Shown one piece after another: positions 17,000-26,147 of a stretch of 64,000 bases of DNA. The stretch lies in NCBI RefSeq assembly GCF_020539525.1, contig NZ_JACDXX010000006.1:62001-126000 (forward strand), written 5' to 3'. A program made the translations under genes and the position numbers. The DNA is from Pseudogemmobacter faecipullorum (GTDB lineage Bacteria > Pseudomonadota > Alphaproteobacteria > Rhodobacterales > Rhodobacteraceae). The stretch's first letter is position 1; each line of letters starts with the position of its first letter. The notes under the pieces are model-generated. The model worked only from the letters and a program-made list of their open reading frames with translations, ran no database searches and was not told where the DNA came from.

Positions 17000-17605
17000 A
17001 TGGCTTTCACGCTTCCCGACCTGCCCTATGCGCATGATGCACTTGCTTCGCTCGGCATGTCGAAAGAGACGCTGGAATACCACCATGACCTGCACCACAA
17101 GGCCTATGTCGACAATGGCAATAAGCTGATCGCCGGGACCGAGTGGGAATCGAAGTCGCTCGAAGAGATCGTCAAAGGCACCTATCAGGCCGGCGCTGTG
17201 GCGCAGAATGGTATCTTCAACAATGCCTCGCAGCACTGGAATCACAATCTGTTCTGGGAAGTGATGGGTCCGGGCGAAGACAAGAAAATGCCGGGCGCGC
17301 TGGAAAAAGCCCTGGTTGAGAGCTTTGGCTCGGTCGATAAGTTCAAAGAAGAGTTTTCGGCTGCCGGTGCTGGTCAGTTCGGTTCGGGCTGGGCCTGGCT
17401 GGTGAAAGATGCAGGCGGCGCGCTGAAGGTCACCAAGACCGAAAACGGCGTGAACCCGCTCTGCTTCAACCAGACCGCGCTGCTTGGCTGCGACGTCTGG
17501 GAGCACAGCTATTACATCGACTTCCGCAACAAGCGCCCGGCCTATCTGACCAACTTCCTCGAAAAGCTGGTCAACTGGGAAGCCGTGGCCGCGAAACTGG
17601 GCTGA
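17000..17605 (+). CDS. sodB: Superoxide dismutase, Fe/Mn type
   Basis: This 201-residue cytoplasmic enzyme dismutates superoxide. Ligand regions are visible: EYHHDLHHKAYVDN (about 26-39), SQHWNHNLFWEVM (about 76-88) and DVWEHSYYIDFRNKRPAYL (about 167-185). The ATG at 17000 sits eight bases behind AGGAG; an upstream GTG at 16991 has no such site. It is monocistronic: terminators precede (16765) and follow (17637). The sequence alone does not settle whether iron or manganese is used, so the symbol is provisional. Confidence 0.92.
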   Translation: MAFTLPDLPYAHDALASLGMSKETLEYHHDLHHKAYVDNGNKLIAGTEWESKSLEEIVKGTYQAGAVAQNGIFNNASQHWNHNLFWEVMGPGEDKKMPGALEKALVESFGSVDKFKEEFSAAGAGQFGSGWAWLVKDAGGALKVTKTENGVNPLCFNQTALLGCDVWEHSYYIDFRNKRPAYLTNFLEKLVNWEAVAAKLG

Positions 17606-17636
17606 GGCCTTTCGCCGCTTTGCGGATAGCAATGAA

Positions 17637-17672
17637 AAGCCCCCGGATCTGCTGGTCCGGGGGCTTTTTTAT
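17637..17672 (+). terminator. Intrinsic terminator after the superoxide dismutase gene
   Basis: An 11-bp perfect stem, AAGCCCCCGGA (17637-17647) with TCCGGGGGCTT (17656-17666), has an 8-base loop and a run of T. It may also act for the convergent LOG-family gene. Confidence 0.88.
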
Positions 17673-17693
17673 TGGTGCAGGGGGGGCGGGGTC

Positions 17694-18248
17694 TTAGCCT
17701 GCCAGCCCCTCCTTCAGCGCGGCCGTCAGGCTGTCGACATCCGGGACCGAACGGAACAGCTCTTTCAGCGAGGCGCTGGCGAAGCCCTGGGTGATCACAT
17801 GGTCGATCAGTGCGATCAGCGGCTGCCAGTAGCCATTGGTGTCGAGCAGGAAGATCGGCTTTTTATGCAGGCCGATCTGCGCCCAGGTCAGCACCTCAAA
17901 GAATTCGTCCAGGCTGCCCGCCCCGCCCGGCAAGACCACAATCGCATCCGAATTCATGAACATGACCTTCTTGCGCTCATGCATATCTTCGGTGACGACA
18001 AAGGTGGTCAGATCGCGCTTGCCCTTTTCCAGATCCATGAGATGCACCGGGATCACGCCAAGCGTCTTTGCTCCGGCCTCCTGCGCGGCCCGGGCAACTT
18101 CGCCCATCAGCCCGACATCGCCCGCGCCATAGACGAGGCGCCAGCCCTCGCTGGCGATACGGGCGCCAAAGCCGCGGGCGGTTTCGGCATAGGCAGCGTC
18201 AGCGCCGGAGCGCGAGCCACAGAAGACGCAGATAGAGGCAGGCTTCAT
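17694..18248 (-). CDS. LOG-family protein (TIGR00730, putative nucleoside 5'-monophosphate phosphoribohydrolase)
   Basis: A 184-residue Rossmann-like protein with VFCGSRSGADAAY (about 8-20), VYGAGDVGLMGEVARAA (about 39-55), MHERKKVMF and the catalytic motif PGGAGSLDEFFEVLTW (about 107-122). The family removes the base from nucleoside monophosphates, including cytokinin precursors; the bacterial substrate here cannot be told from sequence. It is convergent with the superoxide dismutase gene and divergent from the LysM gene, with 128 bases between the starts. Confidence 0.9.
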   Translation of the reverse strand: MKPASICVFCGSRSGADAAYAETARGFGARIASEGWRLVYGAGDVGLMGEVARAAQEAGAKTLGVIPVHLMDLEKGKRDLTTFVVTEDMHERKKVMFMNSDAIVVLPGGAGSLDEFFEVLTWAQIGLHKKPIFLLDTNGYWQPLIALIDHVITQGFASASLKELFRSVPDVDSLTAALKEGLAG

Positions 18249-18376
18249 AAAAGCTCCTGAAATCGGTTGCCAGAGAGGATGGTCTCGGGCTTTGCTTTAG
18301 GTCAGATCCTGCCGGGATGCGAGGGCAAGCCCGCAAAACGGCATCACAACGGCAAGACAGACAGAGGAATGCGCGG

Positions 18377-19822
18377 ATGAAGGCCGGGGGGGCATTGGGG
18401 ACAGGCAGAGGGCTGGCGCTGCTGGTGCTGGGCGGGGGGGCGCTGATTGCGGCCGCGGGCTGGATGCTGGAATCTCGCCGGGGCATGCAGGTGCCGGAGG
18501 CTGCAGACGCGCTGATCGCCTCACCCGGGGCGGCTGACGCCGGGCAGGCTGAGGCCGGAGCGGCTGAGGAGGGGCAGGGTGAGACCGGGCCGGGTGAGAC
18601 CGGCGCGGCTGAGAAGGAGGGGCAGGGTGGTCAGGCTGCCGCCGCCCCGGCCCCGGCCGGGCCTGCCCTGCCCGGGGCGGCGGATGCGCCGCCGGGTCAG
18701 GCCGATCCGCCGCGCATCACCACCTGGCTGGTGACCCCGGCCGGCCATGCCACGATCAGTGGCCTTGCCCTGCCGGGTTCTGAGGTCGAGATCCTGCTCG
18801 AGGGGGCCGCGCTGGCACAGACCCGAACCAGCACGGCGGGCGAATTTGCCCTTGTCACCACCATCGCCCCCGATCCCGCGCCACGGGTGATGAGCCTGGT
18901 GATGGTGCTGGAAAATGGCGAAAGAATTCCCGGGGCCTCCCGGGTGGTGATCGGGCCGATCGCCGGTCCGGCGCCGGTGGCCCTGGCCAGAGAGGCCAGC
19001 GGTGAAAAGGACGCCGCGCCTGAGGTGCTGACCTCTGGCCCGCCGGTCGCGCTGCTGGTCACCGGACAAGGCGCGCTGGTGTTGCAGCAGGGCGCCACCA
19101 GCGGCGCTCCGGCAGCGGCCACGGTGGCGATTGAGACCATCACCTATCCGGGGCCGGATCTGGTGCAGATTGGCGGCAGCGGCCAGCCGGGCAGCTTCAT
19201 CCGGCTCTATCTCGATAATCAGCCCGCCGGGGCGGAAAGCCTGGTCGGGCCCAGGGGCAAATGGCTGGCCAGTCTGAGCGACCTCGCGCCCGGCCTCTAT
19301 CTGCTGCGCGCCGATCAGCTCAATGCGGCGGGAGAGGTGACGGCGCGCGCGGAAACGCCGTTCCGCCGCGAAACGCCCGAGGCGCTTGCCTCGGCCAGCG
19401 CCGGGGCCTTGCTGGCGGGCGCAGACAGTCCCGCCGAGGGGGCTGAAAGCGCCGCGCCGCCCGAGGCCGGTCTGACCCCTGCCATCCTGCCCGCCCGGCC
19501 GGATGAGGGCGCTGCGCCTGAGCCGGTGTCTGAGCCAGTGCCTGAGCCGGTGCTGGCCGAAAGCGATCTCGCGGCCTCAGCGCCCGAGGCCCCTGTCGCC
19601 ACAGGCACCGAGGCCGCGCCCCGGCCCGATGCCAGCGTGCCGCGCCCGGTCAGCGTCACGGTTCAGCCCGGGCATACGCTCTGGTCGATTGCGCGCGGCG
19701 AATGGGGCGAGGGGGTGATGTATGTCCAGCTCTGGGAGGCCAATCGCGACCGGATCCGTGATCCCGATCTGATCTATCCGGGCCAGGTCTTTACGATTCC
19801 GCTGCCAGGATCTGTGCCTTAA
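18377..19822 (+). CDS. LysM-domain envelope protein
   Basis: From the ATG at 18377 (AGAGGAAT before it) the product has 481 residues: one N-terminal membrane segment (about 10-30), an Ala/Gly/Glu low-complexity region, a middle part with bacterial Ig-like features (DPPRITTWLVTPAGHATISG; GSFIRLYLDNQPAG), another Ala/Pro/Glu-rich stretch, and a C-terminal LysM domain (about 430-481) with VQPGHTLWSIARGEWGEG and RIRDPDLIYPGQVFTIP. It should sit in the periplasm anchored to the inner membrane and bind peptidoglycan. Its last 32 bases overlap the 3' end of the convergent ArsR-type gene. Confidence 0.85.
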   Translation: MKAGGALGTGRGLALLVLGGGALIAAAGWMLESRRGMQVPEAADALIASPGAADAGQAEAGAAEEGQGETGPGETGAAEKEGQGGQAAAAPAPAGPALPGAADAPPGQADPPRITTWLVTPAGHATISGLALPGSEVEILLEGAALAQTRTSTAGEFALVTTIAPDPAPRVMSLVMVLENGERIPGASRVVIGPIAGPAPVALAREASGEKDAAPEVLTSGPPVALLVTGQGALVLQQGATSGAPAAATVAIETITYPGPDLVQIGGSGQPGSFIRLYLDNQPAGAESLVGPRGKWLASLSDLAPGLYLLRADQLNAAGEVTARAETPFRRETPEALASASAGALLAGADSPAEGAESAAPPEAGLTPAILPARPDEGAAPEPVSEPVPEPVLAESDLAASAPEAPVATGTEAAPRPDASVPRPVSVTVQPGHTLWSIARGEWGEGVMYVQLWEANRDRIRDPDLIYPGQVFTIPLPGSVP

Positions 19823-20204
19823 GCATCGGCACCCCGCCCGGATCCGGGCAGCACAGCGCCTCAGCCGGGGGCAAAGCGCTGCTGCGATTCGTGCGGGGGC
19901 AAAAGGCCAGCACCTCTGGGTGATCGCCGCAGCAATCCGACAGCAGATATGAGATCACCGAGCCGAGGCCGCGCGCATCCACCGCATAGATCACATTGCG
20001 CGCCACCCGGCGCGAGCGGATCAGCCCGGCCGCCTCGAGCTGCGACAGATGAAACGACAGCCGCGAGGCCGACAGACCGAGCGCGCGCGCGATCTGGCCC
20101 GCCGCCATGCCCTCATCCTGCAAAGGCACCAGCAGCCGGATCAGGTCGAGCCTGTCGCTATGGGCCAGGGCCGAGAGGGCGGCGAGGGCTTTACTCTGTT
20201 CCAT
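19791..20204 (-). CDS. ArsR-family transcriptional regulator
   Basis: A 137-residue winged-helix protein: ALSALAHSDRLDLIRLLV (about 7-24), then AGQIARALGLSASRLSFHLSQLEAAGLIRSRR as the DNA-binding helix pair and wing. The C-terminus has paired Cys motifs (DCCGDHPEVLAFC, ALCCPDPG), a likely metal or metalloid sensor site. It is divergent from an Atm1-type exporter gene, with a dyad directly over its own start region, so it probably represses itself and perhaps that exporter. Its stop lies inside the LysM gene, a 32-base convergent overlap. Confidence 0.9.
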   Translation of the reverse strand: MEQSKALAALSALAHSDRLDLIRLLVPLQDEGMAAGQIARALGLSASRLSFHLSQLEAAGLIRSRRVARNVIYAVDARGLGSVISYLLSDCCGDHPEVLAFCPRTNRSSALPPAEALCCPDPGGVPMLKAQILAAES

Positions 20205-20233
20205 AATTCAACTATTCATGAATCCTTGAATTA
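20205..20233. promoter_or_regulatory. Probable ArsR-type operator
   Basis: Arms AATTCAA (20205-20211) and TTGAATT (20227-20233) enclose a second palindrome, ATTCATGAAT (20214-20223). AT-rich TTCAA/TTGAA dyads are the usual operator type for ArsR/SmtB repressors. It touches the ArsR start codon and lies 92 bases before the exporter start. Confidence 0.6.
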
Positions 20234-20324
20234 TAGCTAGCCGTGCCGGCAGCGAAAGGCAAGCACCCTGCGCGCCCGGGAGTGCGGCCCTTCGCGGCCG
20301 GCGCTCCTCATTCGAAAGCCCCGC

Positions 20325-22166
20325 ATGTCACCGCGCTACCGCAATCCTCCGCCCCCCGAAGCCAGTTCTGACCAGCCCGCCTCGGGCCGTCAGACCATCG
20401 CCAGGGTCGCCCCCTATCTCTGGCCGAAAGAGCACCCCTGGGTGAAACGCCGGGTGGTTCTGGCCCTGGTTTTGCTGTTCCTGGCCAAGCTGATCTCGGT
20501 GATCACGCCCTGGTTCTATAAGCTGGCGGTCGATGGCCTCGCGGGCGAGGCGGCTACGGATCCGGCGCGGATGATGGCGCTGGGGGCGATTGGCCTTGTG
20601 GTGGCTTACGGCCTCGCCCGGCTGGGCAGCGTGGCGTTTCAGGAATTGCGCGATGCGGTCTTTGTCCGGGTGGCGCAGCGGGCTTTGCGTCGCCTCGCGC
20701 TCGAGACTTTCAGCCATATTCACCGCCTGTCGATGCGCTATCACATCTCGCGCCGCACCGGCGGGCTGTCGCGCATCATCGAGCGCGGCGTCAAAGGCGT
20801 CGAATTTCTGCTGCGCTTCCTGCTGTTCTCGATCGGGCCGCTGATCCTTGAGCTGAGCCTGGTCACCGCGATCTTCGGCTTTGCCTTTGGCTGGACCTAT
20901 GCCCTGACCGTGGCGGTGACGATCTCGCTTTATGTCTGGTTCACCTTCGGCGTCACCGAATGGCGGGTGAAGCTGCGCCGTGAGATGAATGATCAGGATA
21001 CCGACGCTAATCAAAAGGCGGTCGATAGCCTGCTGAATTATGAAACCGTCAAATATTTCAACGCCGAAGAGCGTGAGGCGGCGCGCTATGACGCGGCGAT
21101 GCGCGGCTATGAGGCGGCTGCGGTCAAGACCGGGGTCTCGCTGGCCTTCCTCAATGCCGGCCAGACCCTGATCATCACCGCGGGCCTCGTGGCGGTGATG
21201 GTGATGGCGGCGATCGGTGTGCAGTCGGGCCAGCTGACGGTCGGCGATTTCGTTATGGTCAATGCCTATATGATTCAGATCACCATGCCGCTCGGCTTCC
21301 TCGGCACGGTCTACCGCGAGATCCGTCAGGCCCTGGTCGATATGGGCACGATGTTTGGCCTGCTGTCGCAGCCCGAAGAGGTGAAAGACCTGCCCGAGGC
21401 GAAAGCGCTGGCGGTGCAGGGCGGTGAGATCCGCTTTGACAATGTCCGTTTTGCCTATGATCCGACGCGCGAGATTCTGAAGGGCGTCAGCTTTTGCGTA
21501 AAACCTGGCCAGACGCTGGCGCTGGTCGGTCATTCCGGCTCGGGTAAATCCACCATCGGGAGGCTGCTGTTCCGCTTTTATGACGTGACCGGCGGCGCGG
21601 TGACCATTGATGGCCAGGACATTCGCAGCATCACTCAGTCCTCGCTGCATGAGGCGATCGGCGTGGTGCCGCAGGATACCGTGCTGTTCAATGATACGAT
21701 CCGCTATAATATCGGCTATGGCCGCGCCAATGCCACCGCGGAGCAGATCATCGCCGCGGCCAAAGCGGCCCGGATCCATGATTTCATCACCTCGCTGCCC
21801 GAGGGCTATGACACCACCGTGGGCGAGCGCGGGCTGAAGCTTTCGGGCGGGGAGAAGCAGCGCGTCGGCATTGCCCGTACCATCCTGAAAAACCCGCCGA
21901 TCCTGATCCTTGATGAGGCCACCTCGGCGCTTGATACCCAGACCGAACGCTCGATCCAGGAGAGTTTGCGCGAAATGGGCCAGGGGCGTTCTGTGATCAC
22001 CATCGCGCACCGGCTCTCGACCATTGCCGATGCCGATCAGATTCTGGTGATGGAAGCGGGCGAGGTGCTCGAATGCGGCACCCATGACATGCTGCTGGCC
22101 AGAGGCGGGCGCTATGCCGCGATGTGGGCCCAGCAAAGCGCCGAGGAAGAGCAGGATGCGGCTTAA
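20325..22166 (+). CDS. ABC transporter, Atm1/HMT1-type fused permease-ATPase
   Basis: The 613-residue half-transporter has six predicted membrane segments in about 45-330, with Atm1-type sequence (TGGLSRIIERGVKGVEFLLR; NYETVKYFNAEEREAARYD). The ATPase domain has Walker A GHSGSGKST, signature LSGGEKQRVGIARTI and Walker B ILILDEATSALD. Homologues export glutathione-linked sulfur or metal compounds from the cytoplasm and support Fe-S assembly or heavy-metal tolerance. The divergent ArsR-type gene suggests metal control. It ends just before composite terminator repeat B. Confidence 0.9.
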   Translation: MSPRYRNPPPPEASSDQPASGRQTIARVAPYLWPKEHPWVKRRVVLALVLLFLAKLISVITPWFYKLAVDGLAGEAATDPARMMALGAIGLVVAYGLARLGSVAFQELRDAVFVRVAQRALRRLALETFSHIHRLSMRYHISRRTGGLSRIIERGVKGVEFLLRFLLFSIGPLILELSLVTAIFGFAFGWTYALTVAVTISLYVWFTFGVTEWRVKLRREMNDQDTDANQKAVDSLLNYETVKYFNAEEREAARYDAAMRGYEAAAVKTGVSLAFLNAGQTLIITAGLVAVMVMAAIGVQSGQLTVGDFVMVNAYMIQITMPLGFLGTVYREIRQALVDMGTMFGLLSQPEEVKDLPEAKALAVQGGEIRFDNVRFAYDPTREILKGVSFCVKPGQTLALVGHSGSGKSTIGRLLFRFYDVTGGAVTIDGQDIRSITQSSLHEAIGVVPQDTVLFNDTIRYNIGYGRANATAEQIIAAAKAARIHDFITSLPEGYDTTVGERGLKLSGGEKQRVGIARTILKNPPILILDEATSALDTQTERSIQESLREMGQGRSVITIAHRLSTIADADQILVMEAGEVLECGTHDMLLARGGRYAAMWAQQSAEEEQDAA

Positions 22167-22171
22167 GAGCG

Positions 22172-22330
22172 TTCCGGCCCCTTAAAGGGCCGGAAGGCCT
22201 CCGGCGGGGATATTTAACGGACAGATGATAATCGGGCGGGCCTCTGCTTCCCGGCTTTCATCTGTCTGAAAATATCCCGGGGGGATTTGCTTTCCGGCGG
22301 AAAGCAAAAAGGGGGGCAGCGCCCCCCTTC
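22172..22330 (+). repeat. Composite palindromic terminator repeat, copy B (after the Atm1-type gene)
   Basis: Modules in order: hairpin TTCCGGCCC/GGGCCGGAA (22172-22180 with 22187-22195); left arm CCTCCGGCGGGGATATTT and ACAGATGA (22198-22228); right arm TTCATCTGTCTGAAAATATC, then CCGGGGGG (22257-22284); hairpin TTGCTTTCC/GGAAAGCAA (22287-22307); and GGGGGGC-AGC-GCCCCCC (22311-22327) followed by TTCTTTATTT. It starts six bases after the stop and terminates both convergent genes (T-runs on both strands). Confidence 0.82.
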
Positions 22331-22331
22331 T

Positions 22332-23798
22332 TTATTTCTTCACCTGTTTGCCCTGGTGCTTGCGCAGACGCGAAGGCGTGTGGAATTTCTTCTCGCGGAA
22401 GGGGTTTTCATTACCCTGGCCGCGGAAGAACAGCCGGATCGGCGTGCCTGGCATATCAAAGTGATCGCGCAAGCCATTGATCAGATAGCGCTTATAGCTT
22501 TCCGGCAGCTCATCAGGGCGCGAGCATTTGATGACAAAGCCCGGCGGCCTGGTCTTGGCCTGGGTGATATAGCGCAGCTTGATGCGGTGCCCCCCCGGGG
22601 CGGGCGGCGGATGCGCCTCGGTCATCGCCGAAAGCCAGGTGTTCAGCCGCGCGGTCGGCACCCGGCGGTTCCAGGTGGCATGGGCCTTCAGGATCGCCTC
22701 ATGCAGCCGGTCCATGCCGCGCCCGGTCTTGCCCGAAATGGTGACCAGCGGCGCGCCGCGCAGCTGCGGCAGCAGCCGGGCGAACATCTCTTTCAGCTCG
22801 GAAAGCTTATCGGCCCGCTCGGATTCCAGATCCCATTTATTGACCGCGATCACCACGGCGCGGCCCTCGGTCTCGGCGAAATCGGCAATGCGCAGATCCT
22901 GGACCTCAAAGGGGATGGCATTATCGAGCAGCACCACCACCACTTCGGCAAAGCGCACCGCGCGCAGGCCATCGGCCACCGAGAGCTTTTCCAGCTTTTC
23001 GGTCACCCGCGCCTTCTTGCGCATCCCGGCAGTGTCCCAGATCCGCACCGGCGTGCCCATCCAGTCCGAGCGGATCGAGATCGCATCGCGGGTGATCCCG
23101 GCCTCGGGGCCGGTCAGCATACGGTCTTCGCCGAGGATCTTATTGACCAGGGTAGATTTCCCGGCATTCGGGCGACCGATCACCGCAATCTGCAGCGGCT
23201 TGCTCTGCGAGGGGCGCCAGAGCTCTTCATTATCTTCTTCCTCGCTGTCCTCAGGAATATCCTGATCGGTCAGCGGCACATTCTCAGCTTCGCGCGGGGC
23301 AAATTCGGCCTCCAGCGGGCGCAGCACGTGATAGAGATCATCCATGCCCTCACCATGCTCGGCCGAGAGGCGCAGAGGATCGCCAAGGCCAAGGCTATAG
23401 GCCTCGAGCGCGCCGGCCTCACCGGCTTTGCCCTCGGCCTTGTTCACGCCCACGATCACCCGCGCATTCTTGCGGCGCAGAATATCGGCAAAGGTCTCAT
23501 CTGAGGGGGTGATGCCGACACGGCCATCGACGAGGAAGAGGCAGACATCCGCCATTTCCACCGCGCGCTCGGTCAGACGGCGCATCCGGCCCTGCAGGCT
23601 GTCATCGGTGACTTCCTCGAGGCCTGCGGTGTCGATCACGGTAAAGCGCAGGTCGAAAAGCTTCGCATCGCCTTCGCGCAGATCGCGGGTGACGCCGGGC
23701 TGGTCATCAACCAGCGCCAGCTTCCGGCCAACCAGGCGGTTAAACAGAGTGGATTTGCCGACATTGGGGCGGCCAACGATGGCGAGGGTAAAGCTCAT
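22332..23798 (-). CDS. der: Ribosome biogenesis GTPase Der (EngA)
   Basis: A 488-residue double GTPase needed for 50S subunit maturation. The first G domain starts with GRPNVGKST (about 8-16), with DTAGLE and NKAEG; the second has GRPNAGKST (about 210), DTAGMRKK and NKWDLE. A KH-like domain follows, ending in the basic [20 protein letters not shown]. The ATG at 23798 follows AGGAG and begins the conserved [12 protein letters not shown]. It is the third gene after yfgM-like and bamB, the same order as in E. coli, 43 bases behind bamB. Confidence 0.96.
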   Translation of the reverse strand: MSFTLAIVGRPNVGKSTLFNRLVGRKLALVDDQPGVTRDLREGDAKLFDLRFTVIDTAGLEEVTDDSLQGRMRRLTERAVEMADVCLFLVDGRVGITPSDETFADILRRKNARVIVGVNKAEGKAGEAGALEAYSLGLGDPLRLSAEHGEGMDDLYHVLRPLEAEFAPREAENVPLTDQDIPEDSEEEDNEELWRPSQSKPLQIAVIGRPNAGKSTLVNKILGEDRMLTGPEAGITRDAISIRSDWMGTPVRIWDTAGMRKKARVTEKLEKLSVADGLRAVRFAEVVVVLLDNAIPFEVQDLRIADFAETEGRAVVIAVNKWDLESERADKLSELKEMFARLLPQLRGAPLVTISGKTGRGMDRLHEAILKAHATWNRRVPTARLNTWLSAMTEAHPPPAPGGHRIKLRYITQAKTRPPGFVIKCSRPDELPESYKRYLINGLRDHFDMPGTPIRLFFRGQGNENPFREKKFHTPSRLRKHQGKQVKK

Positions 23799-23841
23799 GG
23801 CACAGGTCTCCTGAACCACGAGCCTCTACACGGGAATGGGG

Positions 23842-25167
23842 TCAGCGGAAAGCCAGAAGTTGCCCGCTGTTCGAAACCACATAAAGCGTGCCGCCGGCAA
23901 CGGCGGGCTGCGAGGCCGCACCGCCGGGAATTTCGACACTGGCGGTCAGGCTGCCATCCTGGGGCGAGAAGCCGCGCAGCACCCCGTCCGACGAGGCGAC
24001 CCAGAGCCGCCCGCCTGCCAGAACCGGCCCGTAATGCGCGGTGATGGCTTTGCGCTTTTTCACCTTTTCGGCGTCGAAATAGGGCAGGGCCACGGCCCAG
24101 ATCACCTTGCCACTCGCCGCATCAAGCCGCGCGAGGCGCGCTTCATCCGAGACGAGGAAGAGCGAGCCACCGGCAATGGCCATCGGCCCGAGCGCGCCTT
24201 CCTCAGCCGACCAGATCCGCTCGCCCGAGGCGGCATCCATGGCGACGGTCCGGCCCGCGCCGGTGCCCGCATAAAGCGTGCCGCCCACAAGCGCGGCATC
24301 GCCGGTCACATCCTGAGCCTCGGCATAGGCCACGCCGGGGCGGCGCCCGGCCATGGATTTCTGCCAGATCTTATTGCCGCCGCCGATTTTCAGCACCGCC
24401 ATCAGATCGCCGCTGACCGAGGGGAAGATCACCGAACGCTCGCCGACGGTCGGGGCGGCCGAGCCAAGCCAGCCGGCGACAGCCGGGGTGCCGGTGACCT
24501 GCCAGGCCACTTTGCCATCGCTGGCATTCATCGCCCAGGCCGAGCCGTTGCGGCCATTCACATAGACCATGCCATCGGCGACTGCGGGCGCGCCATGCAC
24601 CGGCGCATCGACGCGCTGGCGCCAGGCGATCGCGCCGGTCGCGCCATCCATGGCAATCACTTCGCCATAAGCGGTGGCGGCATAGATCCGCCCGCCTTCG
24701 GCGGCCAGACCGCCGCCCGAAACCCGGCCACCGCGATCGGTCGAGGGGGTCAGATCACTTTGCCACAACAGCGCGCCGCCGGTCGAGACCGCCGAGACCA
24801 CCATGGCGGCATCAAGGGTGAAGGCGCGACCACCGGCCACCACCGGCGCGGCCGAGATCCGGTTGCGGCGCGAGGAACCCTCGCCGATATTGGTTGCCCA
24901 GGCGAGGGCAGGGGCGGCGCGCAAAGCGGCATGGGGCGCGGCATGGCGGACATTGCCGCCGCGCTGTGCCCAGTCGGCATTATTCACCTGGCCGGGCAGG
25001 CTGATCGCGGCGCTGCCGCGTACCGGGGTGGCATCATTCGAGGCCGAGCCCTCCAGCACGTCGCGCACGCCGATGCGTTCGCCCTGCAAGATAACCTCGC
25101 GTTCGCCGCAGGCTGCCAGCAGAGCCATGCCCGCCACCGCCGAAGTCAGCCAGCTGATCCGTTTCAT
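23842..25167 (-). CDS. bamB: Outer membrane protein assembly factor BamB-like (PQQ-type beta-propeller lipoprotein)
   Basis: From the ATG at 25167 the product has 441 residues with a lipoprotein signal ending in ALLAACGE (Cys about residue 20). PQQ-like beta-propeller repeats follow, with recurrent A-x-D-A/x-G motifs and Trp residues (AMDGATGAIAWRQRV, AMNASDGKVAWQV, AMDAASGERIWSAEEG, RLDAASGKVIWAVAL). BamB scaffolds the Bam complex that folds outer membrane proteins. The yfgM-bamB-der order supports the call over other PQQ-repeat proteins. Confidence 0.88.
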   Translation of the reverse strand: MKRISWLTSAVAGMALLAACGEREVILQGERIGVRDVLEGSASNDATPVRGSAAISLPGQVNNADWAQRGGNVRHAAPHAALRAAPALAWATNIGEGSSRRNRISAAPVVAGGRAFTLDAAMVVSAVSTGGALLWQSDLTPSTDRGGRVSGGGLAAEGGRIYAATAYGEVIAMDGATGAIAWRQRVDAPVHGAPAVADGMVYVNGRNGSAWAMNASDGKVAWQVTGTPAVAGWLGSAAPTVGERSVIFPSVSGDLMAVLKIGGGNKIWQKSMAGRRPGVAYAEAQDVTGDAALVGGTLYAGTGAGRTVAMDAASGERIWSAEEGALGPMAIAGGSLFLVSDEARLARLDAASGKVIWAVALPYFDAEKVKKRKAITAHYGPVLAGGRLWVASSDGVLRGFSPQDGSLTASVEIPGGAASQPAVAGGTLYVVSNSGQLLAFR

Positions 25168-25258
25168 GCTCAAGCCCTGCCTCATCTTCCGGTCTCGTTC
25201 CGCCCGTTGTTCTGAAAACCGCGCCCCTTGCCGCGCAAAAATGGCAGGGCGCAGGAAA

Positions 25259-26008
25259 TTATTCTGCGGCAGCCGGGCCTTCGCCTTCGGCAGCCGGAGT
25301 GGTCGCAGCCCCGGCTTCGGGGGTTGCGGCTTCGGGTGCAACCGTCTCAGCCTCAAGGGCCGGGCTGGCAGGCATTTCCCCGCCGAGGGCGGTCACCACC
25401 TGGGCTGCGCGGGCACGCAGGGCCTGGCCGGCTGCTTCCGAGCTGGTCAGCGCGCTCAGCGCGGCGCGGGCCTCGTCTTTCTTGCCTTCTTCCAGCAGGA
25501 GATAGGCCAGCTGCTCGGCGGCCAGCGCCGCATAGGGGCGGCCCGCGGCGGCAATCGGCTCAAGCGCGGCACGGCGCTCGGCCAGCGGCTGATCGGTGCC
25601 GGCAACACCTACCCGGCGCAAAATCGCCAGATCGCGCCAGCGCGGCGGCAGGCTGGCATCGGCAATCACCGCATCAAGGGCGGCGAGGGTTGCGGCTTTG
25701 TCTTCGCCCGGATCACTGGCAGCGATCAGATCGCGGATCACCAGCTGGGTGCCGGTGGCGGGTACCGCGGCCAGCGCCTCACGGCGTGCCTCAGCCGAGC
25801 CGGTATCGAGCGCCTCCATCAGCGCATCGCCAAAGCCCTCAGCCCGGGCCGCGTCGCGCGATTTCTGCCATTGGGTAAAGGCGGTGCCACCAACGATGGC
25901 GAGGATAACCACGCCCCCGATCCAGCCATAGCGGCGGAAAGCGGCATAAAGCCGGTCCCGGCGGAGCTCATCGCTGACTTCATCGATGAAACTGTCGGAA
26001 TTGCTCAC
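25259..26008 (-). CDS. YfgM-like TPR membrane protein
   Basis: A 249-residue protein with an N-terminal cytoplasmic stretch (SDSFIDEVSDELRRDRLYAA), one membrane segment (about 29-45) and periplasmic TPR-like helices (about 60-210) with PYAALAAEQLAYLLLEEGKK, then an Ala/Glu/Pro-rich tail. The start is a GTG at 26006-26008, behind AGGAAGG. In E. coli YfgM works with the periplasmic chaperone network and the Sec translocon; the order yfgM-bamB-der is the same here. A gap of 139 bases separates it from the caspase-like gene upstream. Confidence 0.82.
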   Translation of the reverse strand: MSNSDSFIDEVSDELRRDRLYAAFRRYGWIGGVVILAIVGGTAFTQWQKSRDAARAEGFGDALMEALDTGSAEARREALAAVPATGTQLVIRDLIAASDPGEDKAATLAALDAVIADASLPPRWRDLAILRRVGVAGTDQPLAERRAALEPIAAAGRPYAALAAEQLAYLLLEEGKKDEARAALSALTSSEAAGQALRARAAQVVTALGGEMPASPALEAETVAPEAATPEAGAATTPAAEGEGPAAAE

Positions 26009-26147
26009 GGGTGCGGCCTTCCTGCCTTGGTATTGTCTTCGCTCGTCTTACAGGGATTCCTGATCCCTTGCCAAGTCCTGCGGGCGGGGCTCTGGCGAAA
26101 GGGTGATGCGGCGGGGGGCGGGGCCGCCCCGGGCCGCCCCGGGCGGG

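Noticed and set aside
20328-22136. Open frame of 602 codons on the minus strand across the Atm1-type gene
   Set aside because: Antisense artefact; the plus-strand transporter is intact.
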